Below are positions 28,269 to 39,951 of a DNA stretch of 64,000 nucleotides, piece by piece. The notes under the pieces are model-generated. The model saw only the letters and a list, made by a program, of their open reading frames with translations. It did no database searches and had not been told where the DNA came from. The position numbers and the translations under genes were made by a program. Source of the DNA: Phaseolibacter flectens ATCC 12775 (GTDB taxonomy: Bacteria > Pseudomonadota > Gammaproteobacteria > Enterobacterales > Enterobacteriaceae); the NCBI RefSeq assembly GCF_000518745.1, contig NZ_KI912487.1:389805-453804 (forward strand), given 5' to 3'. The first letter of the stretch is position 1; every line of letters starts with the position of its first letter.

Positions 28269-28940
28269 ATGCGTATTCTTGTTGTAGAAGATAATACTCT
28301 GCTACGCCATCATCTCTCCGTGCAACTTAAAGAGCTTGGCCATCAGGTCGATGCGGCTGAAGATGCAAGGGAAGCCGATTATTTTTTAAATGAACATACC
28401 CCAGATGTTGCCGTCGTGGATTTAGGTTTGCCTGGAGAAGATGGAATGAGTCTTCTACAACGCTGGCGTACTAATGGTATTAAATTGCCTATTTTAGTCC
28501 TGACTGCCCGTGAAGGCTGGCAAGCAAAAGTCGCCGCATTGCAAGCGGGTGCTGATGACTATGTGACAAAACCTTTCCATATTGAAGAAATCATTGCCAG
28601 ACTCCAAGCATTGTTGCGTAGAAACAGTGGCCATGCCTCACAAATCATTTCATTGCCACCATTCCAAGTCGATTTATCACGAAAAGAAGTCATGGTTTGT
28701 GGTGAGTTAGTTAAACTCACTGTATTTGAATATACTATCATCGAAACACTCATCCGCAATGCAGGACATGTCGTCAGTAAAGAGTCGTTAATGCTGCAAC
28801 TCTATCCGGATGCGGAATTACGTGAAGGTCATACTATTGATGTATTAATGGGAAGATTACGGAAAAAAATATTTTCCATCTACGGTAAGCACGTCATTGT
28901 CACTGTTCGTAGCAGAGGCTATCGCTTTGAATGTGAATAA
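28269..28940 (+). CDS. phoP: response regulator PhoP
   Basis: A 223-residue OmpR-family response regulator. The phospho-acceptor is Asp51 in [13 protein letters not shown], with acidic residues at 8-9 (VVEDN) and the conserved Lys in [13 protein letters not shown]. The C-terminal winged helix includes [15 protein letters not shown] and [10 protein letters not shown]. It regulates virulence and envelope genes under low Mg2+, acid or antimicrobial peptides in relatives. It lies after a PhoP box and just before phoQ. Confidence 0.97.
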   Translation: MRILVVEDNTLLRHHLSVQLKELGHQVDAAEDAREADYFLNEHTPDVAVVDLGLPGEDGMSLLQRWRTNGIKLPILVLTAREGWQAKVAALQAGADDYVTKPFHIEEIIARLQALLRRNSGHASQIISLPPFQVDLSRKEVMVCGELVKLTVFEYTIIETLIRNAGHVVSKESLMLQLYPDAELREGHTIDVLMGRLRKKIFSIYGKHVIVTVRSRGYRFECE

Positions 28941-30384
28941 CACAACTTTTAAGAAGTATTTTCCAACTTTTCCAATCTCATTAAAGATTCGATTTTTGTT
29001 GGCTGCTTCTTTTTTGGTTCTTATTCTGTCTCTGGCCTATGGTCTCGTTGCTATTGTAGGCTATGTGATTGGTTTTGATAAAAATACATATCAAATAATG
29101 AGGGCTGAAAGTAATTTATTTTTCACCCTCGCCAATTGGAAAAATAATAAGCTGACAATCAATATTCCAACGCAAATGCAATCTAACTCACCAACTGTGG
29201 TATTCATTTATAATGAAAATGGTGATTTATTATGGCAGCTACATGATATAAAAGAAATTAGAAATAAAATCAAACCTGAATGGTTACAATACAGTGGATT
29301 TCATGAACTGGATTCTGATAGAAAAGACTCAAGTGCAGCTATCGCCACTGTACATGATGCTAAGTATCAATTATCAAGATTACAATCAAACTATACCTAT
29401 ACCCATTCAGTTTCAATAAATAAATATGCTGCCACAACGACACTACCTGCTTTAACCATTGTGATTATTGACTCTATTCCTCAAGAGTTACAGCATTCAG
29501 ATATTGTCTGGAGTTGGTTTAGTTATGTTTTACTTGCTAACCTTATTCTTGTCTTTCCATTGCTGATGGTCGCTGCCCGTTGGAGTTTAAAACCTATTGG
29601 TACACTCGCCAGAGATTTAAAACAACTCGAAACCGGCAAACGAGAAAATCTATCACCTAACCAACCGATTGAATTGGGTGCATTGGTCCGTAACCTTAAT
29701 CTTTTGCTCAATTTAGAAAGGCAACGCAGTACACGCTACCACACGACTCTCTCTGATCTGACCCACAGTCTGAAAACACCGCTTGCCGTGTTACAAAGTA
29801 CCTTACGATCACTCAGAGGTGCTGGCGAAGCGGCGATGGTAGAAGCGGAGCCGATAATGCTGGATCAGATCAGTCGTATTTCACAGCAAGTGGGCTATTA
29901 CCTTAATCGCTCAACATTAAAAGCCGATCATCACATCCTGTCTCGAGAACTGCATTCAGTGCCGGGTTTGCTTGATGGACTCAGCTTAGCCTTGAACAAA
30001 GTTTACCAGTCTAAAGGAGTCTCCATCAGCCTAGATATTTCACCTGAAATGACCTTTTATGGTGATAAAGATGATTTTATGGAAGTACTCGGTAATATTC
30101 TCGATAATGCTTGCAAGTATTGCTTAGAATTTATTTCCATCAGTGCACGTCATCATAAATCAAAATTGCATATCTTTGTTGATGATGACGGCCCCGGCAT
30201 CCCTGAATCGAAAAGGGAGATCATTTTTCAACGCGGACAACGTGCTGACACCTTAAGACCCGGTCAAGGTATTGGATTGGCAGTCGTTAGAGATATACTG
30301 GAAGGCTATGAGGGCGAAATTATCATTCATAGCCTGCCTGAAGGAGGCAATAGAATGGAGGTTATCTTTGGATTACAAGAATAA
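28933..30384 (+). CDS. phoQ: sensor kinase PhoQ with a divergent sensor patch
   Basis: A 483-residue two-transmembrane sensor kinase (GTG start overlapping the phoP stop; E. coli PhoQ 486). TM1 is at about residues 20-44, periplasmic PAS domain 45-190, TM2 about 192-215, HAMP, then the kinase with the phospho-His in [14 protein letters not shown] box [12 protein letters not shown] and G boxes DDDGPGIP and [12 protein letters not shown]. All kinase motifs are intact. The acidic cluster (EDDDDAE in E. coli, residues 148-154) is replaced by a short uncharged segment around residues 150-157 (LQSNYTYT). A TTG two codons upstream is an alternative start. Confidence 0.95.
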   Translation: MNNTTFKKYFPTFPISLKIRFLLAASFLVLILSLAYGLVAIVGYVIGFDKNTYQIMRAESNLFFTLANWKNNKLTINIPTQMQSNSPTVVFIYNENGDLLWQLHDIKEIRNKIKPEWLQYSGFHELDSDRKDSSAAIATVHDAKYQLSRLQSNYTYTHSVSINKYAATTTLPALTIVIIDSIPQELQHSDIVWSWFSYVLLANLILVFPLLMVAARWSLKPIGTLARDLKQLETGKRENLSPNQPIELGALVRNLNLLLNLERQRSTRYHTTLSDLTHSLKTPLAVLQSTLRSLRGAGEAAMVEAEPIMLDQISRISQQVGYYLNRSTLKADHHILSRELHSVPGLLDGLSLALNKVYQSKGVSISLDISPEMTFYGDKDDFMEVLGNILDNACKYCLEFISISARHHKSKLHIFVDDDGPGIPESKREIIFQRGQRADTLRPGQGIGLAVVRDILEGYEGEIIIHSLPEGGNRMEVIFGLQE

Positions 30385-30487
30385 TTGCGTTTTCAATCTA
30401 AAATAACGAAGTTTTATCAGGTAAACGAGTTTGCATCTCCTGTAAATTCTTATACTCTAGCCAAGTATACAACCTGAGATAATAATC

Positions 30488-31630
30488 ATGAGCTACCAAC
30501 TTAATTTTGACTGGTCAGTATTTATGCATAAATATTGGCAAAAAAAGCCGGTTTTGATCCGCCAAGCTATCACGGATTTTGTCGATCCCATTGAGGCGAA
30601 TGAGCTCGCAGGCTTGGCAATGGAAAAGGAAATTGACAGTCGACTGGTCAGTCATCAACAGGGGCAATGGCAAGTCAGCCATGGGCCATTCAGTGATTAT
30701 CAAGGATTAGGGGAACATAACTGGTCATTGCTCGTTCAAGCCGTCAATCACTGGCATCCCGCGGCAGCCGAACTTATGTTGCCCTTTCGTGTGTTATCCG
30801 ACTGGCGGATTGATGACTTAATGGTGTCCTATTCCGTGAAAGGTGGCGGTGTTGGACCGCACGTGGATCAATATGATGTGTTTATTATCCAAGGACAAGG
30901 CAGCCGACGCTGGCGTGTCGGTGACAATACTCACCTCACCCAACACCGTGCTCACCCGTCTCTACTGCTCGTTGATGATTTTGAAGCGATCATTGATGCG
31001 ATCATGCTACCCGGTGATATATTATATATTCCCCCAGGCTTTCCTCATGAAGGCACATCATTACAAGAAAGTCTCAATTACTCAGTTGGCTTTCGTGCGC
31101 CCTGTGGCCGCGAACTTATCAGTGATTTTGCGGACTATTTGTTGGCCCATGACTTGGGTGCTGATCGCTTTCAAGATCCCAATCAACCTCAACGTGACCT
31201 ACCTGCAAGAATTATGGATTGCGAATTGGCAGACATACAACAACTGATGCTCAGTACATTACAACAGCCGACACAATTCAAGAATTGGTTTGGCCAATTT
31301 ATATCTCAATCACGCCATGACTTAAATCTGATCATTCCTGAAGTCCCCTTCAGCCCAGAAGAATTAATCTCACAATTGCAACAAGGGGACAAGTTATACC
31401 GTTTACCGGGTGTCAGAATGCTGGTGATAGATAACCAACTGTTTATTAACGGTGAAGTTTTCTCATCCTTAACTGACACACAAATGTACACCCTGACCTC
31501 ACAGCTGAACCTAACTTGGCATGAAATCCAACGGGATCTCTCTCATCCTTCCTTTATCAACGAACTGACAAGAATGCTAAATAGCGGCTTCTGGTATTTT
31601 GAAAGCCCTGAAGAGGATGAGGATGACTAA
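30488..31630 (+). CDS. roxA: ribosomal protein uL16 arginine hydroxylase RoxA (YcfD)
   Basis: A 380-residue JmjC-type Fe(II)/2-oxoglutarate oxygenase. The iron ligands are in GVGPHVDQYDVFIIQGQG (HxD) and YIPPGFPHEGTSL (second His). RoxA hydroxylates Arg81 of ribosomal protein L16 in E. coli. Length is like the family (373). The N-terminal FMHKYWQKKPVLIRQA is well conserved. It follows phoQ with its own promoter region, as in E. coli. Confidence 0.95.
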   Translation: MSYQLNFDWSVFMHKYWQKKPVLIRQAITDFVDPIEANELAGLAMEKEIDSRLVSHQQGQWQVSHGPFSDYQGLGEHNWSLLVQAVNHWHPAAAELMLPFRVLSDWRIDDLMVSYSVKGGGVGPHVDQYDVFIIQGQGSRRWRVGDNTHLTQHRAHPSLLLVDDFEAIIDAIMLPGDILYIPPGFPHEGTSLQESLNYSVGFRAPCGRELISDFADYLLAHDLGADRFQDPNQPQRDLPARIMDCELADIQQLMLSTLQQPTQFKNWFGQFISQSRHDLNLIIPEVPFSPEELISQLQQGDKLYRLPGVRMLVIDNQLFINGEVFSSLTDTQMYTLTSQLNLTWHEIQRDLSHPSFINELTRMLNSGFWYFESPEEDEDD

Positions 31631-31688
31631 CAACAACGCGCCGCGGATGCGGCCCATGTCATGACCGAATTTTAATGTGCCAATGAAT

Positions 31689-32525
31689 TCAGTCACGCAG
31701 GCAGGTCATTAACTTTCGTATAAACGAGGGAACAGTTATACTCGCCGGACCGTATTGGTGTTCTGCAAAAGCATGATTATTGTCACTGGCTTGCAGATTG
31801 AGTTCAATGGTATGTGCTCCCGCTTTTCTCGCCAGCTGAACGAAATTGGCGGCGGGATAGACCTGCCACGAGGTACCGATTGCGATAAATAAATCCGCAC
31901 GCTGAAGGCATTCCTCAATCTGTTGCAGATGCAAGGGCATCTCACCAAACCAAACAATATCTGGGCGTAACCTTGAGGGTGAGGAACAACAGCAACAGCG
32001 CTCATCATCCGTGACATCACTTTCACGGTAAGTGATCTGGCCACTGTTCTCACACCGTACATTCAGTAATTCACCGTGCATATGTAACACGCGTTGACTG
32101 CCTGCTCTTTCATGTAGATTATCAATATTTTGTGTTACTAACAGCAAATTGTCGCCTAATCGACGCTCCAATTCGACCAGCGCTAAATGGGCAGGGTTAG
32201 GCTGTACTGTTGCAGAAAATAAATGCTGACGTCGCGCATTATAAAATGCTTGCACCTGCTCAGGATCACGGGCGAAACCTTCCGGTGTTGCAACCTGTTC
32301 GACCGGATAATTTTCCCATAATCCATCCTCGGCGCGAAATGTAGGGATCCCTGACTCAGCAGAAATACCAGCTCCCGTCAAAATCACCACCTTTGGCAGT
32401 TTACCCGCTGACAATTCTCGTAATCTATCAGTTTCAAACAATTGTTGCTGGAAACGTTGGCGCATTTTTCGCTTATTTTTACGATAACGATTAATCCGCG
32501 TACGATGACGATGACAGCTACGCAT
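31689..32525 (-). CDS. cobB: NAD-dependent protein deacylase CobB (sirtuin)
   Basis: A 278-residue class III sirtuin. Motifs seen are VVILTGAGISAESGIPTFRA, the catalytic region LVTQNIDNLHERAG with the His in VLHMHGELL, and FGEMPL. A four-Cys zinc knuckle is represented by VRCENSG and ERCCCCSSP. It removes acetyl and succinyl groups from lysines. The ATG at 32525 has an AGGAG at 6-nt spacing. It lies near lolE; the nagK gene between cobB and lolE in E. coli is missing. Confidence 0.95.
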   Translation of the reverse strand: MRSCHRHRTRINRYRKNKRKMRQRFQQQLFETDRLRELSAGKLPKVVILTGAGISAESGIPTFRAEDGLWENYPVEQVATPEGFARDPEQVQAFYNARRQHLFSATVQPNPAHLALVELERRLGDNLLLVTQNIDNLHERAGSQRVLHMHGELLNVRCENSGQITYRESDVTDDERCCCCSSPSRLRPDIVWFGEMPLHLQQIEECLQRADLFIAIGTSWQVYPAANFVQLARKAGAHTIELNLQASDNNHAFAEHQYGPASITVPSFIRKLMTCLRD

Positions 32526-32593
32526 AACAACTCCTACATAAAAAAAGGATTGGCAGCATTCCTGCAATCCCTAATGTGAGTAAATCGATAGCA

Positions 32594-33835
32594 TCACCCA
32601 TTTAAAACGGCAGCAGGCGAAATGCGACTCGCTCGGCGGGCTGGATACCAGCTGGCTAAAAGACTCAGCACAATGGCTGTACCAAACACAAAAATAACAT
32701 CCAGCCACTGGAGTTGTGAAGGTAAAAAATCAATAAAGTAGATATCACCAGTCAGTAACTGATGGCCGGTCCATTTTTCAATCAAACGGGTAATGCGGGT
32801 AAGATTTTCTGCTAGAGTGACACCAAGTAAGACACCAATCAGACTGCCCATCAAGCCGGTCAGCAACCCGTACCAAATGAATATACCTCGGATCAGCCGA
32901 GTGTTAGCACCAATCGTACGTAAAATCGCAATATCCCCTTGTTTCTCTTTGACAGCCATCACCAAGGTAGAAATAATATTAAAGCTTGCCACCCCTATCA
33001 CTAAAATCATCGCTAAGTACATTATCGCCCGTATCATCTGAATATCACGATACATGTAACCATAGCTACCTATCCATGAATTAATGTAGACATACTGATG
33101 GATGGCCTCACCTGCCGCTCTTATCGTCGTCTGTGCTTGAAATGGATCGTCCATTTTCAGTGTGATGCCTGTCACTGAGGATCCCATGCCTAAATACTGT
33201 TGTGCATCCGCCATCGGAACCAAGGCCAAACTGTGATCCAACATGCCGCTCAACTGCAGTAAACCCACAACGTTGACTCGGATCCTTAACGGTTCTGCCA
33301 GATTTTTTGCGTTATCATGGTTTGGTATCAACAAGGTAATACTGTCGCCGGGCCCCACGCCAAGATTCTTGGCTAAACCACTGCCTAAGATGATTTGCTG
33401 TTGTCCTGCTCGAAAATTATGCCAGACCTGCCTATCGATATAGTTTGGCAATGCGCTCATCGCCCGTTCACGCGTCGGATCAATCCCTCTGATTTGTAAC
33501 GCCTGAAGCTTGACACCACTGTCTGCAAGCCCGGTAAAACGAATAAAAGGGGCTGCTGCGGTTACTCCTTTCACCTGCTCTGCCGTGTTGACCCAAGATT
33601 GCCATTGGGTCAACGCCTGATCGACCGGAAATATTTCGCCTTGTGGCACTACATCCAGAATTCGGTGGTTTAACTCACGCTGGAATCCATTCATTGCACT
33701 TAATCCAATGATCAACACAGCAACACCAAGGGCAATACCGGCGGTAGACAGAAAAGAGATCAACGAGACCATTCCGCTGCGACGACGACCTCGACTAAAC
33801 CGCAAAGCCAATAATAGCGAAACGGGTTTTGTCAT
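32594..33835 (-). CDS. lolE: lipoprotein-releasing complex membrane subunit LolE
   Basis: A 413-residue ABC permease with an N-terminal TM segment, a large periplasmic domain and three C-terminal TM helices (FtsX fold). The start [20 protein letters not shown] and the end [21 protein letters not shown] match LolE. With LolC and LolD it extracts lipoproteins from the inner membrane for transfer to LolA. It overlaps lolD by 4 nt. The gene order lolC-lolD-lolE is standard. Confidence 0.96.
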   Translation of the reverse strand: MTKPVSLLLALRFSRGRRRSGMVSLISFLSTAGIALGVAVLIIGLSAMNGFQRELNHRILDVVPQGEIFPVDQALTQWQSWVNTAEQVKGVTAAAPFIRFTGLADSGVKLQALQIRGIDPTRERAMSALPNYIDRQVWHNFRAGQQQIILGSGLAKNLGVGPGDSITLLIPNHDNAKNLAEPLRIRVNVVGLLQLSGMLDHSLALVPMADAQQYLGMGSSVTGITLKMDDPFQAQTTIRAAGEAIHQYVYINSWIGSYGYMYRDIQMIRAIMYLAMILVIGVASFNIISTLVMAVKEKQGDIAILRTIGANTRLIRGIFIWYGLLTGLMGSLIGVLLGVTLAENLTRITRLIEKWTGHQLLTGDIYFIDFLPSQLQWLDVIFVFGTAIVLSLLASWYPARRASRISPAAVLNG

Positions 33836-34539
33836 ATCGACGCTCCCATTGTCATCGACTCTGGTAATAACTTACCATTGCTCATCACCATCTGACGGTT
33901 TAATCGCTTAGCTAATTGCATATCATGAGTCACGACTAAAAAAGCCGTTGCTTGTTGCTGATTCAATTCAAGCAACAGATCAAAAATCGCATCTGCATTG
34001 TAACTGTCGAGGTTACCTGTTGGCTCATCAGCCATCACCAACGCGGGCGCATTGACTAAGGCTCGGGCTATTGCCACCCGTTGTCTTTCTCCTCCCGATA
34101 AGGCGGCTGGCCGATGATGCGACCTTGTACTGAGCCCGACTGCACGCAACATCTGACTAGCCTGGTCGAAGGCTTGCTGCCGTGGTTTTTTCGCAATCAG
34201 CAAGGGCATTGCAATGTTTTCCAAAGCAGTAAAATCCGGCAATAAATGGTGAAATTGATAAATAAAGCCCAACTGATGATTACGTAATGCCGCTTTTTCT
34301 GCCTCACTCAGCAGACTGAGAGACTGACCTTGAAAATACACGTCCCCTTGTGTTGGCGAATCAAGACCGCCAAGTAAATGCAATAAGGTACTCTTACCTG
34401 AGCCTGAACTGCCGACAATTGATACCATTTCTGCTGTATTGATCGTGAAAGAAACGGTGTCTAGTACGACTGTTTGCGTATTGCCATCCTGATAGGATTT
34501 TGAGAGTTGCTCACAGTGTAATAAAGGGGGATTATTCAT
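33832..34539 (-). CDS. lolD: lipoprotein-releasing complex ATPase LolD
   Basis: A 235-residue ABC ATPase. Walker A is GSSGSGKST, the signature is [19 protein letters not shown], and Walker B is [12 protein letters not shown]. It powers the LolCDE complex. It overlaps lolC by 8 nt upstream and lolE by 4 nt downstream, so the three are one operon. Confidence 0.97.
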   Translation of the reverse strand: MNNPPLLHCEQLSKSYQDGNTQTVVLDTVSFTINTAEMVSIVGSSGSGKSTLLHLLGGLDSPTQGDVYFQGQSLSLLSEAEKAALRNHQLGFIYQFHHLLPDFTALENIAMPLLIAKKPRQQAFDQASQMLRAVGLSTRSHHRPAALSGGERQRVAIARALVNAPALVMADEPTGNLDSYNADAIFDLLLELNQQQATAFLVVTHDMQLAKRLNRQMVMSNGKLLPESMTMGASI

Positions 34540-35731
34540 ATCTTAATGCCTCACTCGGTTGAACTGTGGCTGCGCGGTAAGCGGGATACAGGGTGGCAGC
34601 GATAGAAAGCAGCATCGTACCAAGCGTTATAAAAAGGATTTGCATCGGCATAATCCTAACAGGCAAACTGGCACCATCAAGCATCATGCCAAGTCCCGGT
34701 AGCAAATTATTCAGTTGGCTGGCTAAGACGCCCCCTGCAATCGCACCAACCAGACTGCCCACAATGCCAGAACTGGCACCTTGGATCATAAACAAGGTGA
34801 GGATTTGTGAACGTCGCAATCCAATGGTCTGTAAGATAGCAATCTCAGCCTGTTTTTCCATTACCACCAACCCCAGTGAGGTGATGATGTTAAACGCGGC
34901 CACCCCCACAATCAGCCCTAATAATAATCCCATCATGTGTTTTTCCATTTTGACGGCTTGGAATAGCTCGCCTTTGCGGTCACGCCAATCCTTCCAGACG
35001 CATCCTGAGGGTAAGGGTTGCTGACTGATTTTATCCACGTTGAGCGGATCCTTTAGCCATAATCGCCAACCACTGACTTCACCCGCTTGATAATGGAGTA
35101 AACGAGATGCATCCTGCTGATCCACTAAAATTTGATAACCATCTTCATCTGAATCAGCCTGATAGAGCCCTGATACTGTAAAAACCCGTTGTGCCGGTAT
35201 CCGACCGACAGGCGTGAACTGACTGACAGAGGGCACCATGATGCGAATTTTATCCCCCACCTGCACCTTCAGGCGTTCAGCCAACACGCGCCCCAAAATC
35301 ACCTTGTACCCCCCAGGGTGCAGATCGTGACGACTGCCCGCAATCATACTATCGAACAGCGGTTCTCGCTGCTGAGCTGTTTCACCCAGCATCAGAGCAA
35401 CCGAGACATTTGTTGCACTCTGTAACACCACTTCCCCTGCACTGATAGGTTGCAGATAAGTGACACCACGAAGCTGTTGAATAGTCAAAGGCACAGCATG
35501 AGGATCAAGGCTGCCGGTACGAGACGTCACCATCGCCTGAGGCATCAGATCCAATGTGTTTTTTTGTAACTGTTGTTCAAATCCATCCATCACAGAAAGT
35601 ACCGCGATCAATGCCATCACACCGAGGGTAATTCCAATGGCGGATAACCAAGCAACAAAACGACCAAAACGGTCATGACTGTGGCCCCGTAGATAACGCA
35701 AACCGATAAATAAAGAGACAGGCTGAAACAT
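34532..35731 (-). CDS. lolC: lipoprotein-releasing complex membrane subunit LolC
   Basis: A 399-residue FtsX-fold permease, first gene of the lolCDE operon. It opens [20 protein letters not shown] and ends [18 protein letters not shown]. LolC recruits LolA through its periplasmic Hook loop. Length is that of E. coli LolC (399). The operon promoter should lie in the large gap upstream, 35732 onward. Confidence 0.96.
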   Translation of the reverse strand: MFQPVSLFIGLRYLRGHSHDRFGRFVAWLSAIGITLGVMALIAVLSVMDGFEQQLQKNTLDLMPQAMVTSRTGSLDPHAVPLTIQQLRGVTYLQPISAGEVVLQSATNVSVALMLGETAQQREPLFDSMIAGSRHDLHPGGYKVILGRVLAERLKVQVGDKIRIMVPSVSQFTPVGRIPAQRVFTVSGLYQADSDEDGYQILVDQQDASRLLHYQAGEVSGWRLWLKDPLNVDKISQQPLPSGCVWKDWRDRKGELFQAVKMEKHMMGLLLGLIVGVAAFNIITSLGLVVMEKQAEIAILQTIGLRRSQILTLFMIQGASSGIVGSLVGAIAGGVLASQLNNLLPGLGMMLDGASLPVRIMPMQILFITLGTMLLSIAATLYPAYRAATVQPSEALRYE

Positions 35732-37141
35732 AAAGATCGCCCCGGACGATATAAAATCATAATCATGAATGATAAAGGAGGTATTACAATTATGAAACCC
35801 CTGTCGTGATATTCAGGCTGTTCGGAGTGCGGCTTATTGGTGCCTGACTACCTGGCAGAACATTTCCCTTCATTTTATGAGAGTCAGTCTCTGCCAAGCA
35901 GAACATAACCTGCACAGTTTTCGCTTTCCTATGCCAATTTGTGATCACCAGCCGGCGTATCTTACTCTGTTTATTACAAGTTTAACACTGCCATTGCGTG
36001 GCGACCTTAAGAGAAAGTCACGCCGATAATCGGAACCCATTGCGTGGTCTTCGCCCAGCTGATTACCCAATTTTACTCCGTCCTCCCCCCTGTTTTATGA
36101 CTGAAATTACGGATCCGTTTCCGTTAGTCCGCCTCCATCAAAGCGCTGAGTCCATTTCCGCGTATTTATGTTGAAAAAGACGGTGAAATGAGTTTTTGAT
36201 TGCAGTCAGCGGCCCCTGACTCGGCAATTAACGACGCCAAGCATACTCACCATTTTATTTAACAATCAGCTGTTCAATCAGAGTGCCATTTGATGTCATG
36301 AGTGTCATAACAGACATCCGCTCGAAGCAAAGACATCTTATAAGCACAATTAACTTTATGCTTTCTTTAAACCATTCTCTTTTACCTCACCTGATGACTG
36401 TTTATTACGGATAAAATCGATGATGTAAACCTGCCTTTCTCTTGGTTATGTTATCCATGCTGCCAATTAACCCACATTCAGTATTGAGTCTAAGTAAAAT
36501 ACCTTTATGTTACAGTCAATCCGTTTTATCGAGATGACGTGATATGTAAATGGTTGATAAAAATCGAATGCCATTGTTAGCAAACACCATTGGTTAATTG
36601 ACTGTCTCTTTTATTAAAAAGGTATTAACGCCGTTATTAGCTAATGAATTATAAAGATCAATAAATATAGATTAACTCCCTTTCTCTGCATTAATGAGAA
36701 CCCCATGAGATTAATGTCATGGGTTTTATTTATAACACAGATAACCGTTAAGTGATTTCCAACTCATTGAATTTAAATACTTTAACCTCAACCTTTTTCA
36801 GCCAAGGACAAAATAATCAATCAAGATAACACGCTCTATTTTGATGGTTTAATCACAACTGTTCCCCAACGGCTCCTCAATTTATGACAGGAAAACAGCT
36901 TGAATTTATTATCAATAACTTGTAGGGATAACAATATTGACTGGACATTAAAGATCGTATGTAAATTAAAAAACATGCAGTTATAATTCAATTAGATTCC
37001 TTCACTGCCTGTCTCATTTTATTTTTTGCTGGTAAGAATAAATTCATCACTGATAAAGCCTGCTCTTATGGCATAAACGTATCAATAGCTCAGAAAAATA
37101 GATGGGGATTCATCGTGATCGTTAAAATACAACTTTGTTAA
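35732..37141. other. gene-poor gap upstream of lolC
   Basis: About 1.4 kb with no supported gene, between lolC and the debris around the DUF5675 gene. Short protein-like fragments can be read in several frames (for example near 36262-36321 on the minus strand) but each is cut by nearby stops. E. coli has several genes between lolC and mfd. It holds the lolCDE promoter. Confidence 0.45.
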
Positions 37142-37336
37142 ATTAAATGCGATCCTTTATTGTCAATTAAAATAAAAGAAACTGCATTTTCTAAAACGTT
37201 ACTTATTCAAGAAGCGATCCTTTATTGTCAACATAAAGAAGAAGACAACGAACCGGACTTTCCAGAATGTGCTTTTCTTATCGCCCATGAAGATGGCAAA
37301 TTTCGGCTTAGTCAATCTGCATCTTCGCGGTTCTGC
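37142..37336 (+). pseudogene. possible gene fragment with internal direct repeat
   Basis: A start-less open frame of about 64 codons ends in TAA at 37334-37336. Its sequence (ETAFSKTLLIQEAILYCQHK, then EEDNEPDFPECAFLIAHEDG) looks protein-like. The 18-bp string GCGATCCTTTATTGTCAA at 37149-37166 recurs at 37214-37231, 65 bp apart, and the duplication breaks the frame upstream. The family is not recognised. It may be a remnant of a toxin- or effector-type gene in this gap. Confidence 0.3.
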
Positions 37337-37805
37337 TAAAAGCGTGGGCCATGTATTCGAGGAAGCCCAATGTTATTTTTTCCATCTTTTGCCTATAAAT
37401 CACGTCTTTATAATAAAAGTAGACAGCTGTAACGACATAAAACCGGTTTCTGGTGACTTCCCCGTTGGCTGTTGCTCTATCAGTGATTTTTACTCCCATA
37501 GCACGAAGAGTCATGGCGACGCAAAAGCTGCTGTCATTTTCCATATAGGACGCGGCATTAATGCGCCAGACATCCATTCACACTCGATCGGACGTGCAGG
37601 TGGAAAAGGATCGACACGAGGTCACATGGCCTCTATGACAGAGCCCACTCAAATAATGCCGGTGGGTGCAGTCAGGGCTGATAATCTTGTCACAATACGC
37701 GGCCATGTCTACATGATAATCACTTCGTGGACCGGTTTGCCGAGGCAAAGATTCAGGCTTATACAGACAAGCTGCTCTGGCCCACGAAAATCGTGGGCAC
37801 AACAC
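37308..37805 (-). pseudogene. possible broken gene downstream of DUF5675
   Basis: A frame starts 7 nt after the DUF5675 stop and runs for 75 codons to a TGA at 37578-37580; the same frame then reopens with ATG and continues for 89 codons (MDVWRINAASYMENDSSFCV and on). Removing the single stop would give one protein of about 165 residues. A plus-strand frame of 187 codons covers the same DNA. I cannot identify either. Position favours the minus strand as a former operon partner. Confidence 0.3.
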
Positions 37806-37811
37806 TTAACG

Positions 37812-38243
37812 TTAATTATTCTCATACTCTGAGGTGATTTCAACCGTGATTTCATCGACAGGGACTGTTTGCAGTATTTTTTTAAATTCTTTTAATTTTG
37901 TCACACTGGCGTTAACCACATCAGGGCCTCGACTTGTACCGACCAACAAGCAGCCATCCGTATTCCTCGGGTAGTTACCATTATGGAAAAGTATCAGTCG
38001 ACTTGCTGCGACCTGATCGTTATGAATCAATGGTAGAGGATTGTATTTTGATAAGCTGGGTTTAACCGCATTATACCAATTCATTTGATAAATACCTTCA
38101 GGAATACGTTTATTCTGGTTTGCGGTGATTGTATCGGGTCCTGATGGTTCAAGTGTGTAACCGATAAAATCGGTGCCTTCAATACTTAATTCTGCAATAG
38201 TAGAAAGTGCGGTTTGCCATTTTCTTTTTACAATAACTTTCAT
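37812..38243 (-). CDS. DUF5675 family protein
   Basis: A 143-residue protein with a very good ribosome-binding site (AAGGAG). Recognisable family segments are IEGTDFIGYTLEPSG, KRIPEGIYQMNWY and RLILFHNGNYPRNTDGCLLV, then GTSRGPDVVNAS. The His-Asn and Asp-Gly-Cys pattern in the latter is reminiscent of small L,D-transpeptidase-like or amidase-like folds. The function of DUF5675 is not established; members are common in phage and secretion-system loci. It sits alone in a gap of decayed sequence and probably arrived by transfer. Confidence 0.82.
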   Translation of the reverse strand: MKVIVKRKWQTALSTIAELSIEGTDFIGYTLEPSGPDTITANQNKRIPEGIYQMNWYNAVKPSLSKYNPLPLIHNDQVAASRLILFHNGNYPRNTDGCLLVGTSRGPDVVNASVTKLKEFKKILQTVPVDEITVEITSEYENN

Positions 38244-39951
38244 TACAACTTTCTCCTTTATCGGGATAGTTTCTCTTCCCTACTGTTTCAGTAGAAGCAT
38301 AGGTACATTGATAGCCTGTTCATCACTGAAACAATAAGACAAAAAGGGCTAAATACTTGAGACCCATGATTGTTTTCGCTTTTTATTTTAATATTGCCTC
38401 GCCCCCGTTCGAGTTGCGATACAATAACTAAAATATATCGTGAGACCCTTCTATTCGATAACACACCCCTTTCTGTCAGAAACCACACAATAATAATCCT
38501 TAATAATAACGTTCTCGCATAATCAGAATAACAGCGAATAAAGCAAGGCTTGCCCCCTCGTTTCGATTGTATTAAAGATCGGATTAAGCCGTTTTATCTA
38601 AAGAAAGCTAATTAAAAATCGAAATGGACCTCGTGAGCAGGGTAAAAAGAAGAGAGGGACAACCAGCTCTATTTATCATTAAGCTTAAATAAATTAATTA
38701 ATTTATTTTCTCAATCAGTTCACTTTTCCCTCATCTTATAGGATAACACTCACCTTTCAGACACCAGTCCAGTTGAATGGCAATTTAATATTTTTTATTT
38801 TTCACCTTCCCTTTTTCATGAGAATATTGTTCTTAGTTAACACTGCAATCAGGCTGGACATAGGGTGAATAAGGGATCAAAGCAAGAATTATTAGACGCA
38901 TTATTATTTGATTCTATCATGCCTACACAACAATGGAAGAAGAAGGCATTGACACGGGTGATCTTATTATTTGAGTAGCCATATTATTCTATATTGAGTT
39001 CATCCTATCACTGTTATTTTGATTATCATCCGAAATAAAACCCCTCCCTTACCCTAGCAAAAACAAGGTCGTCTACCCCCTCATTCTGACGTTAACCCTC
39101 CTTCTATCACATAACACAACCTGCATCCTTTTATTCTAATAACTCGCCCTCATTTCTTTCACTGAGTCGTTATTTGACTGATGGTTCGTATCAATACTGA
39201 CTCACAATCGCGTGAGGTAAACTGATGTATTGTATTTATCACTGTTACTCATAATTAATTTTTAATTTAAAATACTGTTCCCCACTTTTCTTATCCCCTT
39301 CCTAGTCTTAAGTTGCAAAGGTTATGAAGATCCCGTTGACATCACTGCTATATTCATTAAATAATGAGATTAATTTATAAAATTTTAATTACAGACTTTC
39401 CTATACGCCATCCCGATCCACTCACCTATCCCGTACAGTGATCATTTGCTTGGATAGAATGAGCTGTCATGCTATTGGATTGAATTCATGTTGACATCAT
39501 AAATAAATCGATGATTTAGCTCTTCTCTATAAGTCGTCAGCCACTATTGAAAAATCATACGCAGATCCAATACGCCGTTATCGTCCCTCTTCTTAAATAG
39601 AAAAATGATTTTAAAACTCTTGCCTATGACATCCTTGCATTTTCTCGGGAATTAACTTGAGACTTCTCACGGATGCCACATACAGGAAAGCTCGGCTCTT
39701 GATGGCCTTAGGCTCTGTCCTTAAAAGAATAATTAGATGTTTTTTCACCGTTTGCCTTCTTATTCATCCGGCATATCACGATGCCCCCCAAGCATCCTCT
39801 TGAGGTATCGAACGCGATGTGATCAATATTTTAATAAGTACTGTCACGTAGTGCTGATTAAGTATAAGATATGGCTACTGATTTTGGTTTTAACAGAACA
39901 GAGGTATTGCGCTTTGCCTTGTTCTGTATGCCGTTATTATGGAGTGATTGC
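38244..39951. other. gene-poor gap upstream of mfd
   Basis: About 1.7 kb without a supported gene. A 66-codon frame at 38288-38488 (minus) and a 72-codon frame at 39737-39955 (plus) show no recognised product. AT-rich blocks, including TTAATTAATTTATTTTC near 38690, dominate. It must contain the mfd promoter near its right end. Confidence 0.45.

Noticed and set aside
37269..37832. 187-codon plus-strand frame antisense to the possible broken partner of DUF5675
   Set aside because: It starts with GTG, lacks a ribosome-binding site and has no recognised family; the overlapping minus-strand frame fits operon context better, though neither is certain.
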